In this document: positions 1 to 12,200 of the stretch, piece by piece
How the letters are laid out: each line of letters starts with the position of its first letter
Numbering within the stretch: the first letter of the stretch is position 1
DNA from: Lumbricus terrestris
Lineage: Eukaryota > Annelida > Clitellata > Crassiclitellata > Lumbricidae
NCBI GenBank assembly: GCA_949752735.1
Contig: OX457052.1
Location: 18,640,649-18,704,648, forward strand
Direction: 5' to 3'
DNA length: 64,000 nucleotides
Made by a program: the position numbers and the translations under genes
The notes under the pieces: model-generated
What the model was told of the DNA's origin: nothing
Databases searched by the model: none
What the model saw: only the letters and a program-made list of their open reading frames with translations

Positions 1-448
1 GGGAACTGCATATTATTCTGTTTCTCACATAAATGCGTCAGATTTACTATTTAGTAAATTCGTTGGTCGTTAGTTTGTGTGTGTGATTAAATTGGATGTA
101 GCTGGTAATTATTTATTTATATAGTTTGCTTATTATTTCTCAAAGCAATAAGATCCGGATTTGAAGCTTTCCATGAGGTATATGCATTCAGCTGGAAACA
201 TTCTAGTAATTAAAACTCTGCTGAATTTCTCTAATCAGAGGTTTCTTCATGTGTAAGTTGGAAAATGTATCTGGATACGCTTGGCGTCTTTGTGAGAACT
301 TTTCATGGGCATAGCTAGAAAATTTGCTGCTTGACTGTAGTGTTCAGTAGTGCTTTCTGTTGCTTTTTAACCAAGTTATATTGTGAAATTTTGGAAATTG
401 CTTTTTACTTCTTAATCAAAGACGGCACCTTAGTAATCGTTCTTTCCT

Positions 449-525
449 TTAATCATTTACCCGTTTGCTTCGAGAATATCCGCTGAAAACGGCTTAACGG
501 AAAAAATGAACAGGTAAAGGGTTAA
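449..525. mobile_element. piggyBac-type MITE (copy 1)
   Basis: The element is bounded by TTAA at both ends, the target site used by piggyBac transposons. The right end reads GGTAAAGGGTTAA and the left end is a decayed inverse of it (TTAATCATTTACCCG). The interior matches, in opposite orientation, the element at 38128-38207. A third relative with the same termini lies at 16176-16248. At under 80 bp it can only be a non-autonomous remnant. Confidence 0.6.
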
Positions 526-2660
526 CCATACTTTTGAACTAGACACTTACGTTAGCTTATGGAGGCCATCAAGTCTGTGCCTGGTGTTGCAGGATTTTAC
601 CATATCATAGGTCACATGGCTAAACGAAACAGTATTTGAATGAGTGGTCACTGGTCAGTCATAGATTTTCTGTGATATTCACTAGTTATTGGTCGGTAAA
701 TGAAACAGAGCATTATATTTTCATTTAGACCTAACAGAGAGAAAATCAATAAAGATGTTACAATATGAGAATCTCACACTTTCCGGATTCTTCCTTTCTC
801 CTATGCTGTGAATTTGCTGTACAAAGCTATTGTTTTATGGCACTTTTGCTACTTTTCTGTTTTTTTTATTCATCGATAAATGATCGCTCGATAAATGATT
901 ATTAGATTTGTGGATTCGATGACTGTCAACAGCAAAACAATAGATTTATAGGTGTGATTTGAAATAAATCTGCACATAGTCCTGTGTGATATTTATTTTA
1001 CATTTGTCTGTTAATTGTTGGGTGATTGATTGTGCATTTGCGAAGTAGCCAGGCACCTAGAGGAAATCCATAATACACCATTTCTATCCCAAATAGAATG
1101 TCATATGTATAATTATGTAAGGTATATCACCCATATTATAGTATTTCCTTATGGGCTTTACTCTCGCGTGAGCTGCAGGTTTTTTAACGTGCAGCTGCAC
1201 GCAATATAATTATTATGTGCAGCTGTAAATGAATTTGTGCATTTAATCAGCAAAAACAGTTTGACGAACTGCAGCCTGGTACATTGATTAAGCCTTCAGG
1301 ATCTAAAATTTTCCAATATGAATGGTTATTTGTATAATAGATAGACTGCACAAGACTAGGGCCTATTACTTTTTACAGACTGAATTCGGACAGTGGGCGA
1401 ATTGAAAAAAATTGGGGTCAGTCCATGATCCACGTGATTTTGGCTGTGTGCAATAAAGACAACTATAATGGAGTGCCAAAGACTGATGGAGCCCTAAGAA
1501 AAACTGGGGACTTGAATCCTCCAACACCCCCCCCCCACCTACCCCCAATCTCACCCATTTAGGAAATGAAATGACCACACAATTGAGAGACATAAGCAGG
1601 TGGTTCACAAGAAATTCACTGCACGTTAGAATTAGATCATTTAATGTTACAGAGTTAAAGATGCAAGTAGGTCTTATAACCATGTATTGTATATCCCCAG
1701 CATGACATATGTTTCGCCGCCACACGAAAGCTACGACTGGAAGACTGTCACACGTGCTGGCCCAATAATAAATCAACGCCTCAGCAGCCATGATGTTAGG
1801 CCCAGTGTTTAGCCTAATCTAGACGTCTCTGGGGGGAGGGTGGAGAGGAGTTTCCCCACCCTAAAAACGACATTATCCAGAAAAATTGAACAGCTGCTTT
1901 TTACGTGTAAAGATTAGACCTATTCACTGACAGAATTAAGAACTAGAGGATAAAATTAGATTGAAGGCCATAATAACAAAGTTATCAGAAAAAGGGAGAT
2001 GATAAAAAATTATGAGTAAAAAACCCTTCCATGCACTGGTCAACGAAACGCGCCGCAGCGGTTGGCCGTCCGCCAAACAGTGGCCAGTTTGTCCTCCGGG
2101 CTCCTCCCCACCAAAAACCTGGGTCACGCCAACAAACATAGGGACAAAACACTGATTAGGCCGGTCTCAATGCTAGATCAGAATGAAGGGAGCAGTGGAG
2201 ACAGCTTGGTGCTACAATTAATGGGGGGGGGGAGTAGGAGTGAGACCACAAGCCGTTATAAAAAAAAGCTTAGGCTTAGCCTAGACCTATACCAACATAA
2301 TTTAATTACGGTTGATTTTAGCTAATGAAGTGTGCTCGACGCAGCTTGAGAACGGAGGTTTTGTGACGGTACTTGCGAGTTTTGTGGGGACGGCACAGTT
2401 TAGTCTTGATTTGTTGACAGCATGAATAGGAAACTCGGAATTTGTCTACACGTATGGCATACTATCTAGGACAGCATTAATGTACAATATTAAAATTATC
2501 GTTTCTAGTTTGTGGAATGTCGACTGTCGCCTATTACGCAAAGGATGACTCCGCTTGACCACGTGACATCGATGAATGAGGTGTAGACGATGTGAATAGC
2601 AGGTGATGACGATAATAAATAATCTATCGATTTTTGACACACCCTGTACTACTGTATCGA

Positions 2661-3133
2661 CAGTGATGCCACAGCTGGGTGTTTTCCACTAGATCTGGGT
2701 CTTTTGGCCTTCGTCTGTGTTTCTGTTTTGGGGGGCAAAATCTGGTTTTATTTTGTTGAGTTGACCATTATTCGTTTAATGAAAAAAACCAAGTGACACA
2801 CCACACATGCACATGGGTACATAAAGAGATATAGAAAATAATATAAAAAGTATTGAAAATGTCATCTTTAGTAACTAACGGTCAGTCGGTTAGTTAGTCT
2901 GAACTTAGGCATATTGTCAGTATGGATTCAGAGTCTCTGACAACTTTAACAATTGACATTATCTGACTCGTTTGACGAAAATTTTGTTAACCCTCATTAC
3001 ATCCGAACAAGCGAAAAACCAACTTAATTCGAACAAAGGGGTCTAAAATCGCATATAGGAATAGTCTGGGGTTTTCTGCGTTTTTTTTATAAGGCAATCT
3101 GGGTTTATTTCTGAAACCTCAGTGGCAACACTG
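2661..3133. mobile_element. hAT-type non-autonomous element immediately upstream of plastin
   Basis: The ends form short terminal inverted repeats: CAGTGATGCCAC at the left, and at the right the inverse of CAGTGTTGCCAC. Both ends are flanked by an exact 8-bp direct repeat, TGTATCGA (2653-2660 and 3134-3141), the target-site duplication length typical of hAT transposons. No transposase frame is visible. A segment at about 2770-2905 resembles 44890-45005, so another repeat may be nested inside. The right end stops 20 bp before the plastin ATG. Confidence 0.75.
2770..2905 (+). repeat. Dispersed repeat shared with 44890-45005
   Basis: Both copies run from a TTTAATGAAAA-like start through GTGACACACC, CACAC, GGGT and AAGA blocks to a TCTTTAGTA block and a CGGTCA block followed by GTTA, in the same order and orientation. 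I do not recognise the family and neither end shows clear inverted repeats. Confidence 0.5.
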
Positions 3134-3153
3134 TGTATCGATATCAAAGCAAG

Positions 3154-3231
3154 ATGGCCGGGCAAGAGACGAAGCAGAGTTTGCTTTTAACGCACGAACA
3201 GCTCGATGAACTCTCTGCAGTGTTTCATTCG
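3154..3231 (+). CDS. Plastin exon 1 (start, residues 1-26)
   Basis: The exon starts [11 protein letters not shown] and ends in AVFHS, followed by donor gtaaga. It carries the first helix of EF hand 1 ([10 protein letters not shown]), equivalent to the DELDELKEAF helix of vertebrate plastins. The initiator ATG lies 12 bp downstream of a transposon target-site duplication. Phase 0. Confidence 0.9.
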
Positions 3232-6200
3232 GTAAGATTGACGACGAAGAAAAAGATTACTGTTCAAAAACTAGCGCTGTTCGCTTCAAAATAAAAACAG
3301 TATCGGATATTTCGTCTGTTCGGCTATAGCACCTGCAGGTTCAATCGTGCAGGTAAAATCTATTCTAGGCCTATTGTAAAATCGTCGTAATCGTATAATA
3401 CTGATTGAGTTGTGTTTATTTTCCGTGCAGATCGATACCGATAAGAGTGGTTTTATAAACATATCGGAGCTTGGCGATGCTTTGGCAACTGTGGGCCTCA
3501 AACTTCCTGCTTATGAAGTTCGAGATTTAATACGTCACAGTGATACGAAAATACGCGATGACTGCTTGGATTTTGAAGAGTTCAAAGTGGTAAGTGAGAA
3601 GCGAATACAAAATCGTATTTGTGCAGTGTTAAGTACCTAATTTTGTAGTAACTTTACTAGCTGTGTGAAATGTACCTTGATTATGTAATATGCCTGTGTG
3701 TACCTAACTGCATAATGTGTGCGTATCAAATTTTATGTATTGGCTTTGATTAGTGCCTTTTAATGAACTCTCAGAAGTGATGTGAACTTGCTTAATCTCA
3801 GTCATAATCTTGAAACTTCAGCAGTGGTCAAAACGGTGGAGTCACTGAAATCAGCTTATTCACAAGCGCTTAGTCAAAGCAGAAGAACTGTTAGACAAAC
3901 AGAAGAACCGTTAATAGGGTTAAAATTAGCTCCAAGTCAAGATCCAAATGAGTCAGGCAGGTACACTGTCAGATGTCTAAAGTTGGTTTGGTAAAGGATT
4001 ACGACAGCTCGGTCGCTGATGATGAACCAGATAGGGACAGAATGGAGCTCTCTGACCTACATCAATGATCAATAACCCAATGGTTCCACAAAAGTAAGGT
4101 AGTCGGTGCTAAGGAAGCCATGAAAACTTATATTTTAAACAATATTGCTTTTATTAAATAAGCTCATATAAGCTAAAGAAAAACAACATCTACAAGCGTA
4201 AAGAAGTGGCAGAAATTAACCGGTATAAAATCGATTTTGAGCTACCGTAATTATAATTTCTACGAATCTACGTACACTACCACTTACTTTATCTCTTACT
4301 TGCTTACTTACTTGACACATCTCCTTTTTTTAGCTTATTTAATAAAAGTAATTGGACGCTTTAACCAGATTAACAATTGCATAAAGACTGTGATTTTACA
4401 CATGCTCAAGATTATAATTTGGTTATAATTTGGTTTGTAGCTTTATGCACTTCTCAAAGACACACATGATCTTGGAAGTCGATTCAAGAACACGCTGGCA
4501 CCTAGAAGAGGTCTCGACAACTATGGTGGCATGTCGGCCATGTCTGCCGAGGGTACAACACACACCGTACGAAAAGAAGAACAGGTGGCCTTTTCCAACT
4601 GGATAAACAGGTACTTGTAGCGTTGTATTGTTTTGTATTGGTATATTTGTGAAGTTCTTCTTGCATTGCTCACCAATCAGGTTCTTCAGTGAAGAAGACC
4701 AAAAGAAACGAAAGTGGTCTTAAGACCATGAAAGGAGGCACTTGGACCACCTGTTAATAAGGAGGAATGTGTTAATTAGAGAGAGCTGAAGGAGGAATAT
4801 GTTATTGGAGAGAGCTGAGGAAGGCAAAAGCTCGGGTTTTAGCAGTCCTGACTGAGATCGGCAATCGGATATGGTCACGAAGGTGCTTAGAAACAAGTTG
4901 AGCAATCGTTAAAAGGCAAGACTATCGAGTAAATCAGGAGTAAAAATTTATTTATTTATTTCACTGATAAATGTTTTTGATTCTGCAACCCTTGTAATCA
5001 TTCTAATGAATTTTGGCAAACTTGCTAGTAGTAAGAGAATGTAGTGTGGATGATCGGTTTGTGACAAAAGTTGATTGTCATCTGCTCCTTATCTTCCAGG
5101 AACTTAACTGAAGACAAAGATTGTGCCAAATATATGCCTCTGAATCCTGAAAACAGGGATCTCTACGTTCGTTGCTGTGATGGAGTTCTCTTCTGGTGAG
5201 TCTGATTTCCATTCTTAGTAAAGTGTTAGCAAAGCATTTATCACCAAATTGTTTGTTTGTTTGTATGCGCACTTGTTATAGCGCCCCTTCATGCTTTCTA
5301 CTCAGAGGCGCTCCAGACTGCAGAGCGGACACTGCATCAGAGTTTCACACCGAAGCGCTGAGCAATTGCAAGTGAAGGACTTGCCCAAGGTCCCTACGCG
5401 GCGACTTGAGGTGGATTTGAACCTCGAACCTTCAGGCTTCAAGGCAATGACGCCACCACTACACCACCGCGCCCCACTAAATTACATGAAAGACCAAACA
5501 ATCACTTTGAGTGTTTTGTTGAAATAAGATTTTGATCATTGAACAAACCTGACTGAACTCTGAGTTCACTTTTTTGGACTTACGGGAAATATTGATTCCT
5601 GAATGTCTCTTTTTTCCATTGCTGTCACCTCCTTCTTTTCTCTCAGCGTGATATTTCTACACAAAACCAGTATTACCGGTATATTATGTTTGGAAGAGTA
5701 GTGGCAAAGCCTTGTGACATGTCAAAGCTAAAATACAAACCCGTCCTAGTTATTACTGGATTTCTTTGGCCTTGAACTAGGTCATGATGCATGCTTTTGG
5801 TATTGGATTGTCAAAATACATGAATGAGCATTTGGTTTGCAAAGTAGTACATATACGTGGTTAGCAATCTTGGCATGGTAATGAAATGCGTTGATGAATC
5901 ACATTATGTTGTAGCTGGAAATCATCACTAAAATCATGTATAGATTCATGAATACTAGAAAAATAAGAACTTTGGTTTTAACATTTTATGAAGATGTTTT
6001 ATATGTAACAGACACTAGGGGTGTAATTTAATGCCTTTTAAGTAACTATTATTTGTAAGCAAAATAATTTGCAGCGCTTTTGATGTTTTAGTAAATTAAT
6101 CAACAGTTCACAGCCTGGTACAATTGACGAACGTGCGATAAACATGGGCAAACTGAGTATCTATCACATGCATGAAAACCTGACTCTGGCTCTGAATTCG

Positions 6201-9200
6201 GCGCAGTCGATTGGATGCAATATCGTTAACATTGGACCAGAAGATCTGCAGGCTGGCAAACCTCATCTCGTTCTCGGATTACTCTGGCAGATTATCCGAG
6301 TATGTTTGCGCATAATTATTTGTTAATTAGATACGGCCAATTTAATCTGAATGTTTATGTTGGTTTTTGTTCTCGTATTTACATTTGGGTGAGGTTTGAA
6401 ATTTTTAGCATTTCATTATCATTCATCATTACCAGTTTCTTGGAAGTACAATTCCTTCACAGTTACAATAATTTTAAATCTCGTGCACTCTTATGAAATG
6501 TTAAAAATCTCAAACCTCACCCAAATGTAAATAAGGCTACAATTGTGCTTTTCTTTTCAACAGCATGGATGGTGTTGACTTCATTCTTGGCCTAAAAAGA
6601 TTTTAAACTTAGCTGAAGCACAATTCTTTATTATTGTGGCATCAATGTTTTTGTTCGTTTTTAAAGTAGTTCAATTTAGTATGATGAAATTGCTAGTTTT
6701 TAGCTTTATTGTCAATTTATTCGTTTACAGTTTTCAACATGTTTGGCTGTTTTGAACATGATGAAACATTTTCAATTGGTTGTGAATTTTTAGATTGGTT
6801 TGTTTTCCGACATCAACCTTCACGATCACCCAGGGCTGGCACTGCTGCTTGGGGAGAATGAGACATTGGAGGAGTTCATGAAACTCTCCCCGGAGCAGAT
6901 TCTTATACGTTGGGTCAACTACCACCTGGCTAGGTCAACATGCGGTCGCCAGGTTACAAACTTCACCTCAGACATCAAGGATTCCATTGTGTACATTCAC
7001 CTTCTACATCAGATTGCACCTAAGGACGCTGATGTCACCTTGCTGCCTGAACATGTGAGTGTGTAGTTTGGGTATTTACAGTTACTTGTACACTGTACAG
7101 TGCTAAGCAACAAATGAAGTGAATTAATGCATTTGGGTAACTTTATCAGACACACAGTTTTAGCAGCCTTACGTGCTGCTTGCAAGTGTTGAGTATCAAG
7201 ATACTTCTAGGATGCTCTCTGCTTGAAGAAAGCAGCAGTAATAATGGTATTTCAAGTAGTGGCAGTACTTAGTGGTATTTCAAGCTAACAAAACAATTGT
7301 GATATGCTACAGATTATTTTCATAATTACATTGCTGTTTGCATTATTATGCGTCGTTTGCATCGTTGTCAAGGAATTTGAAACTCTGTGTATGTGACAAG
7401 AGCTATATGAATGATCTCTATGACTGGGATAATGCAAGATGCTGACGGGATAATGCAAGATGCTGACATATGCTGATTACATTTAATATAATTACATTTA
7501 ATGTCAGTTTCTGCAGCTGCTTTAATATCAGTGGGTACCAAACCAGCCAATTACCATATGCGATACATGGTGATGATTATAATTTGATAGGTAGTAGTTG
7601 GTAATGTTTAGAGAATGGGAGAGCAGTTTCTTGAACTGAACTAGTCGTTGCCAGTGTATAAAGACGTCCAAACGATGGCTACTTTCATTGCACGATGGTA
7701 AAGAATATCTTGCGATTGCTGGGTCATTGAGTTCATGTAAAAGCTACAGAATTTTTCATTCTGATTTCAGGAACCAGATCCTTCCAAACGCGCAGAGTTG
7801 ATGCTTCAAGAAGCTAACAAAATCGGTTGTCGCAGTTTTGTGTCAGCAACCGATGTTGTCCAGGGAAATTACAAGCTGAACTTGGCGTTCGTTGCCAATC
7901 TCTTCAACATGTATCCAGCACTCGACCATGGCAATGGTTTAGACTTTGATCTGACGTCCATTCATGAGGAAACACGAGAAGAAAAAAGTAAGTAAGATAT
8001 GCATGAGATTTTTGTTTTGGTTTGTATGGATCAGCGTAGGAATTAAGTCTATACTGCTGAGACAAACAATTAAAAGTGTTTTTAGGTGAGAAAGTTCTCT
8101 TAAAACCAAGAATTGACTTTAATGTATCTTGGCAATCTTCAAAATAGCGGCAAACTCTGAAGATTGTTAATTTGTTTTCATACCAAACTATGATGGTTTA
8201 TGGATTTTTGTTCATTAATTATAGAATATTTTTTAAACAGATTTTTAAGAGAAACTTTTAAAGTGGTATTTGAATGTTAACTTGATTTTGGACTATGATG
8301 GTGACAATGATGATGATAAGGATGACAATGATAGCATTGGTGTCTAATGCACAAGCCATCAACTTATAGCACTTGAAGAAATCAAAGACACAATTCATAT
8401 GATAAATCTAAAAAGTCTAATCGCTCAGACTTCTGAAGTGTTACATTGCGGATGACAGATTGATGCGTTGCAGTAATTGCCAAATTGTTTCTTTGTTATA
8501 TAGTCGGTTGTTATGATTTTGATCTAGTGTATCGCAACTGGATGAACAGCATGGGTGTGTCGCCATTTGTGCATCACCTGTACGGCGATCTGTGCGACGG
8601 TCTCGTCATTTTCCAGCTGTACAACATCATCAAGCCTGGAATTGTCGACTGGAGTCGCGTCATCAAACACTTCAATCGGATGCGGATGTTGATGGAGAAA
8701 ATAGGTCGGACAATTGATGATTAATATTCATTGAACTAGATCTATTATTATAAGTGGATATATAGTATAGCTTGATGAATTGAAAAGAATTATTGTCTAA
8801 TTAATATTTGTAATAGGTGACCATGTTAGCAGAACTTTTGGTTCTTGTTGGGTTTACCCGTTGTCACTGAATAATGTCCAATAACTGCCTTTCTGTTTAA
8901 AAATGTCTGAATTGTTTTGGTGAACAATAAAATGTGTTCATTCATTCATGATTTCATAAAAGCTGGTATTGAGCCAGTCATTCGAATCTTTTGTTGTTTT
9001 TAATTGTCTATTAGCTGCTGCTACTGTTGCTATTTCTTTGTTCGGCTTGACCTCCCCGGATTTTGACCTGGCACCGGAACGAAAACGGCAGCTCTGGCTA
9101 TTGCGGACTTGATTTGATATAGCGCCGGTGAATAAGCTGGTCTCCCTGACGTGGCTTTTGTGGGCGCTGAGAAATTCTCAAAGATTTACATTACATTTGT

Positions 9201-12200
9201 TATACAAACTCATCCACACAAATGCGACAAGGTACAAAACTGCACTTTAAAGTAAACGAAACGAAAAACTGCAAAGATTTGAACGTGACATGGACCATCA
9301 TTGGCACCTGTGCCAGGTGCCCCGATTAACTTTCTTTCTGATGATCTTATCAGGTAGTCTGACTTATATGGTGATAGTTTGGGTCATTTTTTTTAGTTCA
9401 TTCATTCATTGCTTTGCATAAACATTTGCTTGTTGATTATGTGTGGGCCATGAACCTCATGGTGATGCATTGGTTTCCGGTTTTTCCTTTTTTGGTCTTC
9501 TGGATGCCTCTATATGATAAGGATGGACCCACATTTTGTGTATGAGGTGTGATTCAATTTGATTTAAATGGTTTGCTGTAGTTAATCATCGTAAAGACAT
9601 ATTTCTACTTTCAGAGAACTGCAATTATGTTGTTCAGTTGGGAAGACAGTGCAAGTTTTCTTTGGTTGGGATTGACGGAAAAGACATCTACGATGGAAAC
9701 CCGACACTGACTCTAGGTGAGTGCTTCCAACTCTGAATTTCTCTATTTAAATACTATGCCCACTTCTATTATACCCAGTTGAGTACTTTGTGCTCTGTTT
9801 ACAACTGAACAAGGATATTGTTAAATGGATAATACTCTTTCTTGAAGAATATATAGATCTTAGAAGACAAGGTTCAATACCTGTAGCCCCCTCTAGGGCT
9901 GACTTGGCCTTCCACTCCTTAGGGTGAAAGGAGTGGATGTCTAACAGGTTGCTGCCAAGACTTATGTTAAATTAGAGCATGGAATTTGTGCCATCATCTT
10001 TCAGTTTTACTTCCTTTGGCTTATCTGTCAGTAAATACAGGTATTTTTGTTGTAAATTTAAATCATAATGATAATTTTTTTGTCATTAATGGTCTCATTA
10101 TATGTGTTTCCAGTAAAGCCTGCTTTATTTTAAACTACCGATGTTAACATGAATATTTTTGCTTTATTGTTTGAAAGTTCTGTCTTTAAATAGTGTAAAC
10201 TCTAGCAGACTGAACACTGTTGTTGAACACTTTGGTTCAATGGTTTTCATTTGGGTGTGGTCAGTGAGTGATAATAATTTGGGTGTTTTGAAAGCTATGC
10301 GAAGTAGTACTGATAACATAGAGAAACTACGTATGTGTGTGTGTTGTAGCTTTGGTCTGGCAGCTTATGAAGGCTTACACTTTGAGTATACTGACAAAGT
10401 TAGCAGGACAGGATGCTGGACATCCTATTGTGGAAAAGGAAATTGTGGCATGGGTGAACGAAAAGGTAGTGCATCGAAAAACTCGTTATTTATTTCGCCC
10501 TTTATCTTTTAGTATTAATATTATCATAGATAGCGTGACAGTTTTGATTTATGCACTGATGGAGTCATTGTTTATTTGACTACAACGTAGTATAGCCTGT
10601 GAACTTGTTTATTGTTGCTAGTTGTTTGTAAAAGGCAGAGACATTGATTACAACTTGGAAGGAAAATTAGAAGGCCTGTAAGCTGGCTTGGAGTGACTTC
10701 AATGAGCGTAAAGATTATGCTTCATTTTTCTAACTGTCAATGTATGTGAGGGTTGGTGTGAGCTCTGTTCTGTTTCTTGATTCCTTATCTGCTGGCTGAT
10801 AATGTCTGGTCAGTGTACTGGTTCCCTGTAGGATGGGAATCCCACTCAATGCCATGCTGAAACACTCCGTTTATTGGCCTAACACTGTGGAAAGTTTTTG
10901 TGGCCAAGAAGTATATGAGGCTTCTGTCATTTTTTCCTGTTCAGAGTTTTAGAGGGAAAATAAGAGTCAGTTGCTGACTGGGGAAAGATAATTATTAGAG
11001 AGGTATGGTTTGGTTGGGAGTCGATAGAGAAGGGAGAAATTGGAAGGTAAAAGAGGACACAGAGAGGCTGGGAAGGTGAGATGAGGAGATTGGGAAGCCA
11101 GAGGTTATGTAAGGAGAGTGAGACAGAGAAATTGGATGTAAAAGTATCTCATGACGACCGATATTGCTGAATTAGTTCAAGGATGCAATGTGCGTGATTG
11201 TCAAGGTTTTCATATCTTCAATTTTATATGCTTTCCTGTTGTTCTGATGAAGCTGGCACATTCGGGAAAGAAGTCACGCATCACTGGATTCAATGATCCG
11301 AGTATATCCAATTCAAAGGCGGTGATTGACCTCGTTGATGCGTGTAAGAAAGGTTCCATCAACTACGACATGGTGAAAACCGGACACATGGAAGAGGTCT
11401 GCATTTTTTCTCGTCTTTCATTCGTCAAATATTTATTGTAACCAATTCTAGATAGACAGTTCTCTTTTTTTATTCTTGCTTTTTCCCCCACCCTGATCTA
11501 CTAAGTTGGGCTAGTTGACAGAAATGTTTGAGAAGTTTGCGTGTGAAATGTCTCTAAAGACCGTTTCAAATTTAAGTTACAGCCATGAAGTAGTATTAAG
11601 ATGTATATATATATATATATATAATAAAATTTTATGTATATATGTTGGGAAGCAGATGTTGTTATTTTCCACAAGTGATTTAATAGCTGACAGATATATT
11701 ACCTTTAAATCTGCAATAAAGGTATGCGATTTTTCAAAGCTTCTTTTGAGGAAACACTCGTCACACCTATTTGTATAATCCATCTGATCTTGCATCACTT
11801 ATAAGTTTCCTTTCACTTGCTGCCAGTAGCTCAACGTATCCAATATCGAATTGCTGCTTTGGTCTCACGCTGTATCCTTGGTTGCGCTCCATCTTACTTA
11901 CGTGATCTTTGTCGCCCAGTTTCTGACGTTGAAGCGTGTCGGGCCCTTCGCTTTGCTGCTAAGGGACAACTGCTTGTTCCACGGGCTCGCTTAGCTACCA
12001 GACAGCGCCGAGCCTTCTCGGTTGTGGGCCGTCAGTCTGGAATGAACTCCCTTCTAGCTTTCATTCCCTCCACCTGACTAGTCAATCTCTGTTCCTTAAA
12101 TCTTTTAAATCTTTTTTCTTTCGCCGTGGCTGGGCTGGGAGCGCCTCTGAGTAGTTTCTTGAAGGGGCGCTATACAAATTTCTATAATAAATGATTGAAT

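Larger units (their letters stand above)
1..3153. other. Upstream non-coding region
   Basis: No protein gene is supported here. The longest open frame (1366-1791, - strand, 141 codons) has no recognisable motif. The stretch contains a small piggyBac-type element (449-525), a short moderately GC-rich patch near 2040-2130, and a hAT-type element (2661-3133) that abuts the plastin start. The plastin promoter and 5' UTR must lie somewhere in this region, but no TATA box or initiator stands out. Confidence 0.6.

Noticed and set aside
1366..1791. 141-codon minus-strand frame
   Set aside because: Starts at a plausible ATG but shows no domain and crosses a C-run; a lineage-specific exon cannot be excluded but is not supported.
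5400..5477. tRNA gene-like A and B boxes on the minus strand
   Set aside because: The segment is the head of a dispersed SINE with a LINE-type tail; no intact cloverleaf acceptor stem is evident and copies recur.
5291..5527. Open frame on the + strand similar to one at 24160-24510
   Set aside because: Both frames cross copies of the same tRNA-derived SINE read antisense; the similarity reflects the repeat, not a protein family.
10159..10512. 117-codon + strand frame overlapping plastin exon 10
   Set aside because: It is in a different frame from the plastin exon, whose frame is fixed by conserved CH-domain sequence.
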